Positions 15,643-25,839 of a stretch of DNA of 64,000 nucleotides are shown here, in pieces. The first letter of the stretch is position 1. Every line of letters begins with the position of its first letter. Below the pieces are notes generated by a model. That model saw only the letters and a list, made by a program, of their open reading frames with translations, ran no database searches and had not been told where the DNA came from. A program made the translations under genes and the position numbers. This DNA comes from Pseudodesulfovibrio pelocollis (GTDB taxonomy: Bacteria > Desulfobacterota > Desulfovibrionia > Desulfovibrionales > Desulfovibrionaceae): assembly GCF_030282845.1 (NCBI RefSeq), contig NZ_JASTWE010000007.1:31681-95680 (forward strand), written 5' to 3'.

Positions 15643-17550
15643 TCAAGCCCCTTTGACGAACTTTTTCACGGCCTGGGCAATGGATGCACCATCCAAGCGG
15701 TGATGCTCCAGAACTTCCTGCGGCTGGCCGCAAGCAGGAATCTCGTTCACACCCAAGAGATGAACCCCTTTTTCCAAGCTCATGCCCGACTGCATCAAGC
15801 TGGCGGCTATGCGCATGCCCTGGCCTCCGTCAACATAGTGATCGTCAATGGTCACGACGCACGCTGCGTCTTCCACCTGCTCCTTGAGCCATTGGCCGTC
15901 AATGGCGTTGAGCCACGGCATATTCAGAACCTTGGCGGAGATGCCGGCTTCGGCCAGCAGTTCTGCGGCCTTGCACGCCTGAGCAAGCATGATTGGGCCG
16001 TAGGCGGTCAGGACAACGCCTGTGCCGAAAACCAGTTCGCATCCCCGCCCACGAGTGAACACATACGTTTCAGGCAAGGCGTACGGAACGGAAGACGGCA
16101 TGGACGCCATACGCAGATAGGTGCTGCCCACTGCTTCTCTGGCCGCATGATTCAAGGCCATTGGAACCTCGGCTTCGCAGGAGGGCGCCACCAGGTCAAG
16201 CCCCGGAACACCCGAAAGCGCGGCAATATCCCGAACACCTTGGTGGGAATGCCCTGGAGCAGCAGGGATGAGGCCGGCAAGCCAGCCTGTATAAATGACT
16301 CGACTCTTCTCGGTCGCGTTATTGTAAATATTCTCGTTTGGCCTGGTCGTCAGGAAGCAAGAAAAGGAGTGCACCACAGGCAACAGTCCCTTGAGCGCCA
16401 TGGCACCAGCTCGCGACACCATGTCCTGCTCGGCGATTCCGCACTCGAAAAATCGCTCGGGAAACCTGTTGGCAAATGTTCCTAGTCCGCAATCGTATTT
16501 CAGGTCGGCGTCCAGGACGACCAGCTCTTCGATTTCGCCGCCGAGTTCGGCCAAGGCCTTCTCGTAGGCAGGGATGAGGCGCTGGATGTTTACGGGCGAC
16601 ACAACCGGCTTCTTGCCCGGTCCGGTGAGAAACTGCGGGGCCTCTGCTCCGGCTTCGGCAAACAGGGCTTCCACCCGTTCGCGCAATTCTCGGACGGCAT
16701 GGTCGTAATCCTCCGGGGACAGTGCGCCACTATGATAGGCATATGGGGTGTCTTCCGAAGGAGCCACCTTGTGCACGAACTTCTCAACGCCGTTACCCTT
16801 GCGGGTCTCCGCGATGATGACCTGGGGCACTTCGCGCTCTTCGGCCACGACGGCGAACACGGACTCAAGGGCGGTGAGATCATGGCCATCCACGGACTCC
16901 ACGCGCCAGCCGCATGCGCGAAAACGGTCCTCGATGTTGCCTTGCGGCGAAGTCAGGTCAACCCAGGTGTCGGACTGGATACGATTGCGATCTACAATAG
17001 CGGTTATTTCCCACATTCCATAATGCACGGCGGATGCGAGCGATTCCCATATCTGACCTTCCTGTAGCTCGCCATCGCCGAGCATGACGAAAACCCGCCG
17101 CCCGGTATGCCCTTGCAGGCGGTCAGCATGCACCATCCCTTTTGCCTTGGAAATGCCCATGCCCAACGAGCCGGTATTCGCGACAATGCCAGGAGTTCCC
17201 ACATCGGGATGCCCCGGGAGAAGATCAAGACGACGCAAACCATGAATCAGATCGAAAGAAAGGAGGCCGCAGGCCATAAGCACCGAGTAAAGGCCCGGAC
17301 AATCATGTCCCTTTGATGAGAAATACACATGCTCATTCCCATCGCCCAGGCTCAACTCATGCAGATATATCCACGTCGCCATATCAAGGCTGCTGAAGCT
17401 GGAGCCGATGTGCCCGCTCCCAGCGGTCTGGATCATGTAAAGAGTGTTTATGCGGCACATGTCGGCAAACAGTCGAGCCCGCCATGCACGTTGGCAGTCC
17501 ATCTGCCGCACTCGGTCAAAGTCCTTCTTGGGAATGTATACAGGCTTCAT
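15643..17550 (-). CDS. Transketolase-family enzyme in ulosonic sugar operon
   Basis: A 635-residue single-chain transketolase. The N-terminal TPP domain has an early His in TAGSGHIGSS and the diphosphate motif GDGELQEGQIWE with a downstream NRIQ. The pyrimidine domain carries ECGIAEQDMVSRAGAMAL, with the cofactor Glu. The C-terminal domain follows (TIDDHYVDGGQGMRIA). It overlaps the NeuB-type stop as ATGA. Sequence details are unlike a housekeeping transketolase (LPGHPDVGTPGIV is kept but the surroundings diverge). I infer it moves a two-carbon ketol unit to build a longer-chain aldose or ketose that feeds NeuB; the substrates are unknown. Confidence 0.85.
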   Translation of the reverse strand: MKPVYIPKKDFDRVRQMDCQRAWRARLFADMCRINTLYMIQTAGSGHIGSSFSSLDMATWIYLHELSLGDGNEHVYFSSKGHDCPGLYSVLMACGLLSFDLIHGLRRLDLLPGHPDVGTPGIVANTGSLGMGISKAKGMVHADRLQGHTGRRVFVMLGDGELQEGQIWESLASAVHYGMWEITAIVDRNRIQSDTWVDLTSPQGNIEDRFRACGWRVESVDGHDLTALESVFAVVAEEREVPQVIIAETRKGNGVEKFVHKVAPSEDTPYAYHSGALSPEDYDHAVRELRERVEALFAEAGAEAPQFLTGPGKKPVVSPVNIQRLIPAYEKALAELGGEIEELVVLDADLKYDCGLGTFANRFPERFFECGIAEQDMVSRAGAMALKGLLPVVHSFSCFLTTRPNENIYNNATEKSRVIYTGWLAGLIPAAPGHSHQGVRDIAALSGVPGLDLVAPSCEAEVPMALNHAAREAVGSTYLRMASMPSSVPYALPETYVFTRGRGCELVFGTGVVLTAYGPIMLAQACKAAELLAEAGISAKVLNMPWLNAIDGQWLKEQVEDAACVVTIDDHYVDGGQGMRIAASLMQSGMSLEKGVHLLGVNEIPACGQPQEVLEHHRLDGASIAQAVKKFVKGA

Positions 17551-18626
17551 TCCGTCTCCCCTAGGGACTGTGCGTCTTTCAGAATCTCATGGGAAATCAA
17601 CTGATCTTCGACCAAATCCGCAGTCAGGATTTTTCCGATGAGTCCGGCGGCCTCATACGGAGGCAGCCCGTTTCCCGGGCACTTGAACGCGATGTCTGCC
17701 TGGGTGAGCGCCTCCCCGGCAGCCAGGTCCCGGGCAGCTACGATGGACTTGGACATCTTGTAGATGGGAGATTCTTCGGAACGAGTCGGGATCTTCACGC
17801 CATCGCCCAGCGCCAACTTGATCCTGCGCAGGTACTTCACGGCTTGGGAAAGACCGCGCGGTGTCAAGGAGAAGGAATGGTCCGTCCCCTTCCAAGCTCG
17901 GTTGAGGGTGAAGTGTTTTTCCACGATGCGCGCGCCGAGCATGTAGGCAGCCAGGCACATGGCGGTGCCGTTTTCGTGATCAGATAACCCTATGACCGTG
18001 TTGGGAAAATGCTCCCGGTAGGTCGTTATAACCTCCAAGTTCATTTCAGAGTAATTGAGCACGGGGTAAGCCGCCGTGCACTGAAGCAGGGAGATCTGGT
18101 CGTGATGGGCGGCAACTGTTTTATAGGCGCGGATCACGTCTTTCATGGTCCCACCACCGGTGGACACGAGCACAGGCTTGCCGGTCTTGGCTATCTTTTC
18201 GAGAAGAACGGTATTCCGAAGGTCGCCGGAGGCTACCTTGTAAAAGGGAATATCAAGCTCCTCCAGCACGTCCACGCTGTTCAGGTCAAACGCGGTTGAA
18301 AACATCGTGATCCCGATCTCGTTGCAGTACGCTTGGACCTCGGCCAGCTCCGGGATCCCGAGTTCCAGGAACTCCCTGTGCTCACCATATGTGGCGCCGT
18401 AACTGTTCTCATTGGCGTAGGGAGCTTCAAAAGCTTGACGCGTCAGGAAGCTTTTGTTGTCTCGTTTTTGGAATTTAACTGCACTCGCGCCACAATTTTT
18501 GGCTTCGAGAACCATCTGCTTGGCGATTTCAACATCGCCCTGATGGTTGTTACCGATTTCGGCGATGACATAGCAGTCGCTTTCGTCGTTTACCAGTGTT
18601 CCATTAAGATACAATTCTCTACTCAT
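17547..18626 (-). CDS. NeuB-family ulosonic acid synthase
   Basis: A 359-residue protein with two NeuB domains. The TIM barrel includes YVIAEIGNNHQGD, AVKFQKRD, FYKVASGDL, ALSTGGGTM-like VLVSTGGGTM, LLQCTAAYP, IGLSDHE and ARIVEKHFTLNRAWKGTDH. The C-terminal SAF antifreeze-like domain contains IVAARDLAAGEALTQADI. Family members condense phosphoenolpyruvate with a sugar aldehyde, releasing phosphate, to make a 3-deoxy-2-ulosonic acid. The length matches sialate/legionaminate synthases (about 340-360). It follows the aldehyde dehydrogenase gene by 19 bases and overlaps the transketolase. The sugar acceptor is not predictable. Confidence 0.92.
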   Translation of the reverse strand: MSRELYLNGTLVNDESDCYVIAEIGNNHQGDVEIAKQMVLEAKNCGASAVKFQKRDNKSFLTRQAFEAPYANENSYGATYGEHREFLELGIPELAEVQAYCNEIGITMFSTAFDLNSVDVLEELDIPFYKVASGDLRNTVLLEKIAKTGKPVLVSTGGGTMKDVIRAYKTVAAHHDQISLLQCTAAYPVLNYSEMNLEVITTYREHFPNTVIGLSDHENGTAMCLAAYMLGARIVEKHFTLNRAWKGTDHSFSLTPRGLSQAVKYLRRIKLALGDGVKIPTRSEESPIYKMSKSIVAARDLAAGEALTQADIAFKCPGNGLPPYEAAGLIGKILTADLVEDQLISHEILKDAQSLGETE

Positions 18627-18645
18627 GCGCTCATTCCTTTGAATG

Positions 18646-20115
18646 TTATATTAATTCTGGAAGAGTTGCCGTGTAAACAGATTTCAAAGTCGAATATATA
18701 TCCAGAGCCTCGGTTCCCGGTTCACGCGTCCCGTTTCCAGAAAGTTTCAGACCACCGAAGGGCATGTGCGGTTCGCTGCCATAGGTCCCTGCGTTGATCG
18801 TCACCACGCCAGTCCGTGCGCGCCGGGTAAATTCTGATGAGCGGTGGACGCTTTGCGTATGAATAGAGGCTGTCAGCCCGTAGGGTGAATCATTGACGAG
18901 CTTGATTGCCTCCTCAATATCCCGAGCCTTGTACAAGGCTGTAATGGGTCCGAAAACCTCGGTTGTGGACAACTCGTCGTCAGGGGCCACGCCCTCAAGT
19001 ATCGTCGGAGCCATATAGCTGCCCTTCGCATGCCCCGGACCATCCAAGGGTCGGCCACCGGCCAAAAGGATGGCGCCTCTCTCAACGGCTCTGTTCACTG
19101 CGGCCGCCATATTGTCGAGTTGCCGTTTGTTGATGACCGGACCCAGGTCATCGTCATTGGTCGGCCCAACAGACAGTCTCTTTGCGGCCGCAACAAACCT
19201 GTCACGAAACTCATCGTACACGGAATCGAAGACAATGATGCGCGACGCCGCTGCGCATCGTTGGCCTGCGTTGGAAAAAGCCGAAAGAACTGCCCATTTG
19301 ATGGCGTTGTCCATATCGGCGTCGTCGCAAACAACAAGGGCGTTCTTGCCCCCAAGCTCCAACGAAACCCGCCCAAGCCTGCGGGCCATGATTGCGGCGA
19401 TCTGCTTCCCCACGACGGTTGAGCCCGTAAAACTCAATACGTCCACATCATGGTTTTCCACCAAAGGAACCCCAGCCTCTGTGCCGTATCCCTGAATTAT
19501 ATTGAGAACACCATCGGGGAATCCAACCTCTTTAGCAATTTTCCCGACGATCCAAGCGGTTGTGGGAGAATCCTCAGGTGCCTTCAATATGACCGTATTC
19601 CCACAAACCATAGCTGGAAAAATCTTCCAAGCCACATTGGCGATGGGTGTATTGGCAGAGACAATGAGCCCGGCGACCCCTATGGGCTCCCGCACCGTCA
19701 TCGCGGTTTTATTGTCAACACCGCTTGTCGTGGTACGCCCATACATCCGCTGTCCTTCGCCAGCGTAAAACAACCCGAGGGCAATGGCCCCATCGGTCTC
19801 GCCCAAGGCATCGCGCGGGGCCTTGCCGGTCTCCGCTGCCACAATATCGGCGATAACCTCCCGTCGAGCCTTCATACCCAGGACAAGGTCGTAGAGCAGC
19901 TGTCCCCGGCGGACTGGATTGGTTCGGCTCCAGTGCGGCCATGCGGCTCGCGCAGCCTGCACGGCTTGATCCACATCATTTTCATTTGACCGGGCACAAC
20001 GGCACAAGACCGTGCCATCATGGGGTGACAGGTTGTCAAAAACACTCCCGTCGCCAGATGGAATGTCAAACCCATCGATCCAGTTCCCTGCCAAACTCGG
20101 AAAATTGTTAGTCAT
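18646..20115 (-). CDS. NAD(P)-dependent aldehyde dehydrogenase
   Basis: A 489-residue ALDH superfamily enzyme. The cofactor strand GNTVILKAPEDSPTTAW, general-base Glu in VSLELGGKNALV, catalytic Cys in NAGQRCAAASR and C-terminal TEVFGPI and MPFGGLKLSGNG are all present. It oxidises an aldehyde to an acid. Relatives include alpha-ketoglutarate-semialdehyde and succinate-semialdehyde dehydrogenases, but its place between an SDR and a NeuB gene suggests a sugar aldehyde in the ulosonic pathway. It starts 12 bases after the SDR stop. No catalytic residue is missing. Confidence 0.9.
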   Translation of the reverse strand: MTNNFPSLAGNWIDGFDIPSGDGSVFDNLSPHDGTVLCRCARSNENDVDQAVQAARAAWPHWSRTNPVRRGQLLYDLVLGMKARREVIADIVAAETGKAPRDALGETDGAIALGLFYAGEGQRMYGRTTTSGVDNKTAMTVREPIGVAGLIVSANTPIANVAWKIFPAMVCGNTVILKAPEDSPTTAWIVGKIAKEVGFPDGVLNIIQGYGTEAGVPLVENHDVDVLSFTGSTVVGKQIAAIMARRLGRVSLELGGKNALVVCDDADMDNAIKWAVLSAFSNAGQRCAAASRIIVFDSVYDEFRDRFVAAAKRLSVGPTNDDDLGPVINKRQLDNMAAAVNRAVERGAILLAGGRPLDGPGHAKGSYMAPTILEGVAPDDELSTTEVFGPITALYKARDIEEAIKLVNDSPYGLTASIHTQSVHRSSEFTRRARTGVVTINAGTYGSEPHMPFGGLKLSGNGTREPGTEALDIYSTLKSVYTATLPELI

Positions 20116-20127
20116 ATCAATACATCC

Positions 20128-20946
20128 TTACCAACATGTAAACCCGCCATCAACAACAAGCTCCACTCCAGTCACATAAGATGATGCTTCGGAGGCAAGA
20201 AAGAGGAGTGGCCCTTTGAGCTCGTGTGGATATGCCATTCTGCCCATAGGAACGCGATCCGAAAATTTTTTCTTGAATGTACTGTCTTGCCCACCCAAAA
20301 CACCGCCAGGTGACAAGGTGTTGACTTGAATCCCATATGGGGCCCAATGTGTCGCAAGATAATTCGAAATATTGACCAAAGCAGCTTTGGAAGCCCCATA
20401 CGCTGGAGGCTTTAAAAATGAAGGGGACATATCGATATGATCATACATCCTGGAATCAGGAGAAACAGTTCCATACATGGAACCAATATTAATGATTTTG
20501 CCCCTACCACTCTCAATCATGCTCTTCCCAAATACCTGAGCACACTGAAACGCACCCAGCGTATTTACGCCAAATACCTTTTCACAAACTTCGAAAGGAA
20601 CACTGTCCATGGTATGCGATACCCCCAGTGCTCCTGGTGGCTGGTCTATGCCCGCGTTGTTCACCAGGATATCCGGGGGCCCAATCTGTCCTTTGCAATG
20701 CGCCAACGCATCTTCCAGTTCGGCCCTGGAACACACATCCGCCTTGAAACAAAGCAACTTGCCGGAATATTTAGATTGCAGCGTCTGCACAGGCTCAGAG
20801 ACAACATCCACGTCTTGGTCGAGTCCCAACACATACGCTCCGGCCTCCAGAAGCGCCTCAGTCCAAACTCCCCCCAAACGCCCCATGACTCCAGTCACTA
20901 CCGCAACTTTTCCGCTCAGACCAAACAACGACTCAAAAACACTCAT
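20128..20946 (-). CDS. Short-chain dehydrogenase/reductase, first gene of the polysaccharide operon
   Basis: A 272-residue classical SDR. The cofactor loop is AVVTGVMGRLGGVWTEAL, ILVNNAGID is the NNAG motif, and the catalytic set is Ser (INIGSMYGT) and YGASK. The C-terminal GPLLFLASEASSYVTGVELV is standard. It resembles PtmA-type SDRs found with CMP-legionaminate genes, although the match is by pattern only. It likely oxidises or reduces a hydroxyl of a sugar intermediate. Only about 52 bases separate its ATG from the insertion sequence upstream, so native promoter DNA may have been displaced. Confidence 0.87.
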   Translation of the reverse strand: MSVFESLFGLSGKVAVVTGVMGRLGGVWTEALLEAGAYVLGLDQDVDVVSEPVQTLQSKYSGKLLCFKADVCSRAELEDALAHCKGQIGPPDILVNNAGIDQPPGALGVSHTMDSVPFEVCEKVFGVNTLGAFQCAQVFGKSMIESGRGKIINIGSMYGTVSPDSRMYDHIDMSPSFLKPPAYGASKAALVNISNYLATHWAPYGIQVNTLSPGGVLGGQDSTFKKKFSDRVPMGRMAYPHELKGPLLFLASEASSYVTGVELVVDGGFTCW

Positions 20947-20959
20947 TTGCTACGCTCAC

Positions 20960-20993
20960 AAACGGTTACGACCTTCCAATAAGATCATGTCAA
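20960..20993 (-). promoter_or_regulatory. Possible -35 element (TTGACA) upstream of the operon
   Basis: On the minus strand a perfect TTGACA lies at 20993-20988, 5 bases from the insertion sequence end. A convincing -10 hexamer at 16-18 bases is not present (best is near GTAACC), so this is only a candidate. Confidence 0.3.
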
Positions 20994-20998
20994 ACACA

Positions 20999-21036
20999 TG
21001 TGACCTTACCCCGCCGAGTATACCACCCGTAAGTTT
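20999..21036. repeat. Left terminal inverted repeat of the IS3-family element
   Basis: Matches the right end in the order TGTGACCTT, a C-rich block, GTAT, CC, then TAAGTTTG, with several mismatches. It lies downstream of the orfB stop. Confidence 0.75.
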
Positions 21037-21881
21037 GGGTTCTGGCTGGTCCGGTTTTCTTCATTCATGGTTCTTCCGTATTCCTCTGGGGCCAATCCGC
21101 CAAGTGCGCTGTGTGGTCGGGCTGTGTTGTAGTCCTGCCTCCACGCCTCGAGGATGTCCCTAGCCTCTGCGAGTGACTGGAACGCATGGGCGTTCAGGCA
21201 CTCCTCACGGAATTTGCCGTTGAAGCTCTCCACATGCCCATTCTCCATCGGCCTGCCAGGCCGGATGAATTCCAACTGCACCCCCACGCTGGTCGCCCAC
21301 TGATCCAGGGCCCTACCCGTGAACTCTGGCCCATTGTCAGAACGCAGATGCTTCGGGTATTCGCCGCGCTGGCGCAATTGCTCCAGCACCCGGACCACGC
21401 CCTCGCCCGGAATCGATGAGTCCGCTTCGAGCTTGGGGCAGCGGCGGTCCCACAGGTCAATGGTCGTCAGCACCTTGATTCTGCGGCCATTGTCCAGGCT
21501 GTCACTCACGAAGTCCATGGCCCACTGCTCATTTGGGCCTGTGGGCGCGGGTTGGACCACCCGCAGGTGGCTCTGGCGCTTGCGCTTTGGCCGCAAGCGC
21601 AACGACAGCGCCTCTTCCCTGTACAGCCGCTCAACCCGCTTGTGGTTCACCACCAGACCCTCGCGGCGCAGCAGCAGATAGAGTCGGGGGCATCCGAACC
21701 GCCTACGCTCCTCGGCCAGCTCACGTAATCGCATGCGAAGATCCTTGTCGCGATCTGGCGAAGGGACGCGCCGCAACGTCCTGCGATTGAGGTCGATCAA
21801 TTGACAAGCCCGCCGCTCGGAGTAGCCGTACATCTCGATAATCTGGCGTGCGGCATAACGGCGAAGGGCGGGCTCAGTCAT
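21006..21881 (-). CDS. IS3-family transposase OrfB (DDE integrase domain)
   Basis: A 291-residue protein: an N-terminal HTH_21-like segment (YGYSERRACQLIDLNRRTLR), then an rve integrase core with the DDE residues in WAMDFVSDSLDNGR (first Asp), LRSDNGPEFTGRAL (second Asp) and FNGKFREECLN (Glu). It catalyses strand transfer together with OrfA. Its start overlaps the orfA stop as ATGA. A run of four A at the overlap could allow the -1 frameshift that makes the OrfAB transposase in this family. Confidence 0.92.
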   Translation of the reverse strand: MTEPALRRYAARQIIEMYGYSERRACQLIDLNRRTLRRVPSPDRDKDLRMRLRELAEERRRFGCPRLYLLLRREGLVVNHKRVERLYREEALSLRLRPKRKRQSHLRVVQPAPTGPNEQWAMDFVSDSLDNGRRIKVLTTIDLWDRRCPKLEADSSIPGEGVVRVLEQLRQRGEYPKHLRSDNGPEFTGRALDQWATSVGVQLEFIRPGRPMENGHVESFNGKFREECLNAHAFQSLAEARDILEAWRQDYNTARPHSALGGLAPEEYGRTMNEENRTSQNPNLRVVYSAG

Positions 21882-22168
21882 TTTCGGCCCAGCACCTCTT
21901 TGAGCACCTGTATATCAAGCGCCTGATCGGCTACAAGGCCCCTGAGGCGCCGATTCTCTTCCTCAAGCTGCCGCAACCGTCGGGCTTCAGATACTTCAAG
22001 GCCCGCGAATTTGCTGCGCCACTTGTAGAACGTCGTGTCCGTGATGCCGATCTGGCGGCACAGTTCTGCCACAGGACGTCCAGCCTCCGCCTGCTTTAAA
22101 AGCCCGATGATCTGCTCTTCCGTGAACCTGCTCTTTCTCATCTTCGTGGTCTCCTTTGCCGGAGTCAC
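21878..22168 (-). CDS. IS3-family transposase OrfA (HTH_Tnp_1)
   Basis: A 96-residue DNA-binding subunit. The helix-turn-helix spans RFTEEQIIGLLKQAEAG to ITDTTFYKWRSKF, and a leucine-zipper-like coil (ARRLRQLEEENRRLRGLVAD) follows for dimerisation. It recognises the element ends. The annotated start is the first ATG; a second at MRKSRF (residue 10) may be the real one. It is complete, with no frameshift. Confidence 0.9.
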   Translation of the reverse strand: MTPAKETTKMRKSRFTEEQIIGLLKQAEAGRPVAELCRQIGITDTTFYKWRSKFAGLEVSEARRLRQLEEENRRLRGLVADQALDIQVLKEVLGRK

Positions 22169-22169
22169 A

Positions 22170-22207
22170 AACTTATAGCTGGGATACCAAACGGGGGGAA
22201 GGTCACA
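22170..22207. repeat. Right terminal inverted repeat of the IS3-family element
   Basis: Inverted copy of the left end, read inward from GGTCACA at 22201-22207. It ends just upstream of orfA. Confidence 0.75.
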
Positions 22208-22446
22208 TGCCCCGTTGCCGCAAAACTATCCGGAGCCATGCCGATAACACTATTACTTATGCATCATAACAACGAACCGAGGCCATTCTGAGCCTTTGTT
22301 TTATCCCTCATCATCGAACTCTCATGAAGCATTGTCCTAACATTCGATTTTGCGTGCGCGGAAACCGTGAGCCGCCCCAAAAAATCTACCAACCCAGCAC
22401 CAAAGTTTCCAACCAGCCCCCGCCTCACCAAGAATCGCACACTGCG
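22208..22446. other. Intergenic stretch between insertion sequence and WlbA-WlbB gene
   Basis: 239 bases of lower GC. I see no coding frame with recognisable similarity, no clear hairpin and no promoter. It may be debris left by acquisition of the polysaccharide region. Confidence 0.5.
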
Positions 22447-24019
<1,573 letters not shown>

Positions 24020-24027
<8 letters not shown>

Positions 24028-24553
24028 ATCCGTACACCTTCCAGTTGGGACGGGAGAGAAAGATGTCCCGGCTCAATTCGAAATCGTCCGGGGCAATGTC
24101 CATGACGCGCACCTTGCGGCCCACCTTGGACTCGACGATGGAGCGAAGCTCGTCGAGCCGCCCCTTGTCCACGTTGCCGACAACCAGGGCGTCGATGAGC
24201 CCGGAATCCTTGCCCTGGGCATAGTCGTCGAGGATGTAGACGGCATCCACCTTGCCGAGGCTCGCCACCACCTCGTCCACCAGCCTGTCGATGCCAAGGG
24301 ATTTTCTGACGATGGAGCTGATCTCCGGAAAAAATGGATGCTTCTTGTTGGCCTGAAAGAAAATGCTGCGCCCAGTCTGCTTGCGCGTCAGATACCCGGC
24401 CTCGCTCAGGCTGTCCAGCTCCCCCTTGATGGCATTGGGCGAGACGCTGAACTCTGAAGCCAACTCCCTGAGATAACAGGACACTTCCGGGTTCAGGAAG
24501 AGCTTGAGCAGGAGCTTGATCCGTGTTTTCGAGGTGAACAACTCTGTCAACAT
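24020..24553 (-). CDS. Winged-helix regulator with C-terminal nucleotidyltransferase-like domain
   Basis: About 177 residues, starting at MLTELFTSKTRIK. An earlier ATG at 24739 would add a tail of low-complexity sequence. The N-terminal half is a winged helix (YLRELASEFSVSPNAIKGEL then LSEAGYLTRKQTGRSIFF), as in ArsR/MarR-type regulators. The C-terminal half has an AVYILDDYAQGKDSGLIDAL segment that resembles a minimal nucleotidyltransferase fold, where the usual GSxxxG-D/E pattern is altered. The 8-base overlap with the WlbA-WlbB gene indicates translational coupling, so it may control this sugar module. Operator unknown. Confidence 0.75.
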
Positions 24554-24773
24554 GCGTATTCCGTACAAAAAAAATGAACGGAAAGCAACCGGGTTGTGCC
24601 GGTTTTCGACAGGATTTGCGGCCCGGGCCTCGACAGGGGCGGCCAGCCCTTGAACGGCCGGGACATTCTCCCGCCAACCCCGCGCAGAACGGGAACTTCC
24701 CCTATTGCTCCCGGGGCCGGAGTGTGATGTGAGATGCACATGTGCCCGGCAATCCCCGCCGGGTCTTCCCCGG

Positions 24774-24803
24774 AAAGGCCCTGATCACCGCCACAGGGCC
24801 TTT
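24774..24803. terminator. Hairpin after proline dehydrogenase
   Basis: Perfect 10-base arms (AAAGGCCCTG and CAGGGCCTTT) with a 10-base loop, starting 7 bases beyond the proline dehydrogenase stop. The T-rich side is better on the plus strand, so function on the minus strand is inferred from position. Confidence 0.65.
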
Positions 24804-24809
24804 CTCCTT

Positions 24810-25763
24810 TTATTTGAACAGACTGTCGAGCATGGAGCGCAGGACGAACCAGGCATTGGCCGGGCGTTCGCCCACCCGGCGGATGGCATAGGGAAACCAG
24901 CTTTCACCAAAGGGCAGATAGAGCCGCACGGCGTAGCCCTGGGCCACGAGTTCGCGCTGATAGACGGGCCGCACTCCCAGCAGCATCTCCACCTCCCACT
25001 GGTCCGGCCGCCAGCCGTGCCGCTGTGCCAGGGCCGCGCCATGCGCCACCATCCGGTGGTCGTGGGTGCCGAGCACCGGGTACACGCCCTGCTCCCGCGC
25101 CCGCGGCGAAAAAAGCTGGCCCAGTCCGTCGAGGTAGCTCTGGTCGCGGGCCGCGCGACCGGTGACGGCCACCTCCGACCCCTCGGCAAAGGCGCCCTTG
25201 ACCAGCCGGACCGTGGCCCCGGCCTCCACCAGCCGCTCCAGGTCTTCCCGGCTGCGGTGCAATGACGACTGGATGGTCACGCCCACAGGCAGCCCCATGG
25301 CCCGCAGCTCGCCATGGAGGGCAAGGGTGCGCTCGGTCACGGAGGAATCCTCCATGTCGATCATGACCACGGCGCGGCCTGCTCCGGCAAGCGCGGCCAC
25401 GGTCTCGGCCAGGGCGGTCACGTTCTCGCGGCAGACATCCCAGGAGAGCATGGCCCCCACCTGGGTCGGGTCCACGGACAGGTGCAGGTCAAGGCCCGCG
25501 CCCGCCAGTTTCGGGGCCATGGCCTCCAGCTCGCCCACATTGCGCCGGATCAATTCCTGGTCGCTTACATATTCCCCAAGATAGAAGAGCGAGGCGGCCA
25601 TGCCGCGCCCCTTCAGCTCTTGGGCGCGCTCCAGAGCCGCGTCCGCATCCGCGCCGCCCACGAACATGCGCGAAAAACGGCGCATGCACCGCGCATCATG
25701 CATCCACGCCGTGATTCGATCGTTCCTGGCCAGCCCTATCATCGCCTTTTGCCACAGTCTCAT
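24810..25763 (-). CDS. Proline dehydrogenase (monofunctional)
   Basis: About 317 residues from MRLWQK, chosen because GGAGGG stands just upstream and the longer open frame has no family similarity. It is a PutA-type FAD TIM barrel: VVMIDMEDSSVTERTL, VGVTIQSSLHRS, VRLVKGAFAEG, LGTHDHRM, EMLLGVRP and the C-terminal VRLYLPFGESWFPYAIRR that binds proline. It oxidises proline to pyrroline-5-carboxylate with electrons to the quinone pool at the membrane. Length fits standalone PRODH (about 305). An AraC-type regulator lies upstream on the same strand and could control it. Confidence 0.9.
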   Translation of the reverse strand: MRLWQKAMIGLARNDRITAWMHDARCMRRFSRMFVGGADADAALERAQELKGRGMAASLFYLGEYVSDQELIRRNVGELEAMAPKLAGAGLDLHLSVDPTQVGAMLSWDVCRENVTALAETVAALAGAGRAVVMIDMEDSSVTERTLALHGELRAMGLPVGVTIQSSLHRSREDLERLVEAGATVRLVKGAFAEGSEVAVTGRAARDQSYLDGLGQLFSPRAREQGVYPVLGTHDHRMVAHGAALAQRHGWRPDQWEVEMLLGVRPVYQRELVAQGYAVRLYLPFGESWFPYAIRRVGERPANAWFVLRSMLDSLFK

Positions 25764-25839
25764 GGTTCCCTCCCTGGTTGAAGGAGGGGTGTAGCCCGGT
25801 GCGCGTCGGCTGTATGGTAGGAAATTGCGCGAGCCGGAA

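Larger units (their letters stand above)
20999..22207 (-). mobile_element. IS3-family insertion sequence (IS407-like group)
   Basis: About 1.21 kb with two overlapping reading frames, orfA and orfB, on the minus strand. The ends are imperfect inverted repeats: the left end begins TGTGACCTTACCCC and the right end, read inward, TGTGACCTTCCCCC, with matching TAAGTTTG about 30 bases inside. The size and orfA/orfB type fit the IS407 group of IS3. I could not find a clear 3-4 base target duplication: the left flank reads ACA and the right TGC. That would fit an old insertion or rearrangement. Both frames look intact, so it may be active. Confidence 0.9.

Noticed and set aside
21870..21890. Frameshifted transposase pseudogene
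   Set aside because: The change of frame between orfA and orfB at the ATGA overlap is normal for IS3-family elements; both frames are full length.
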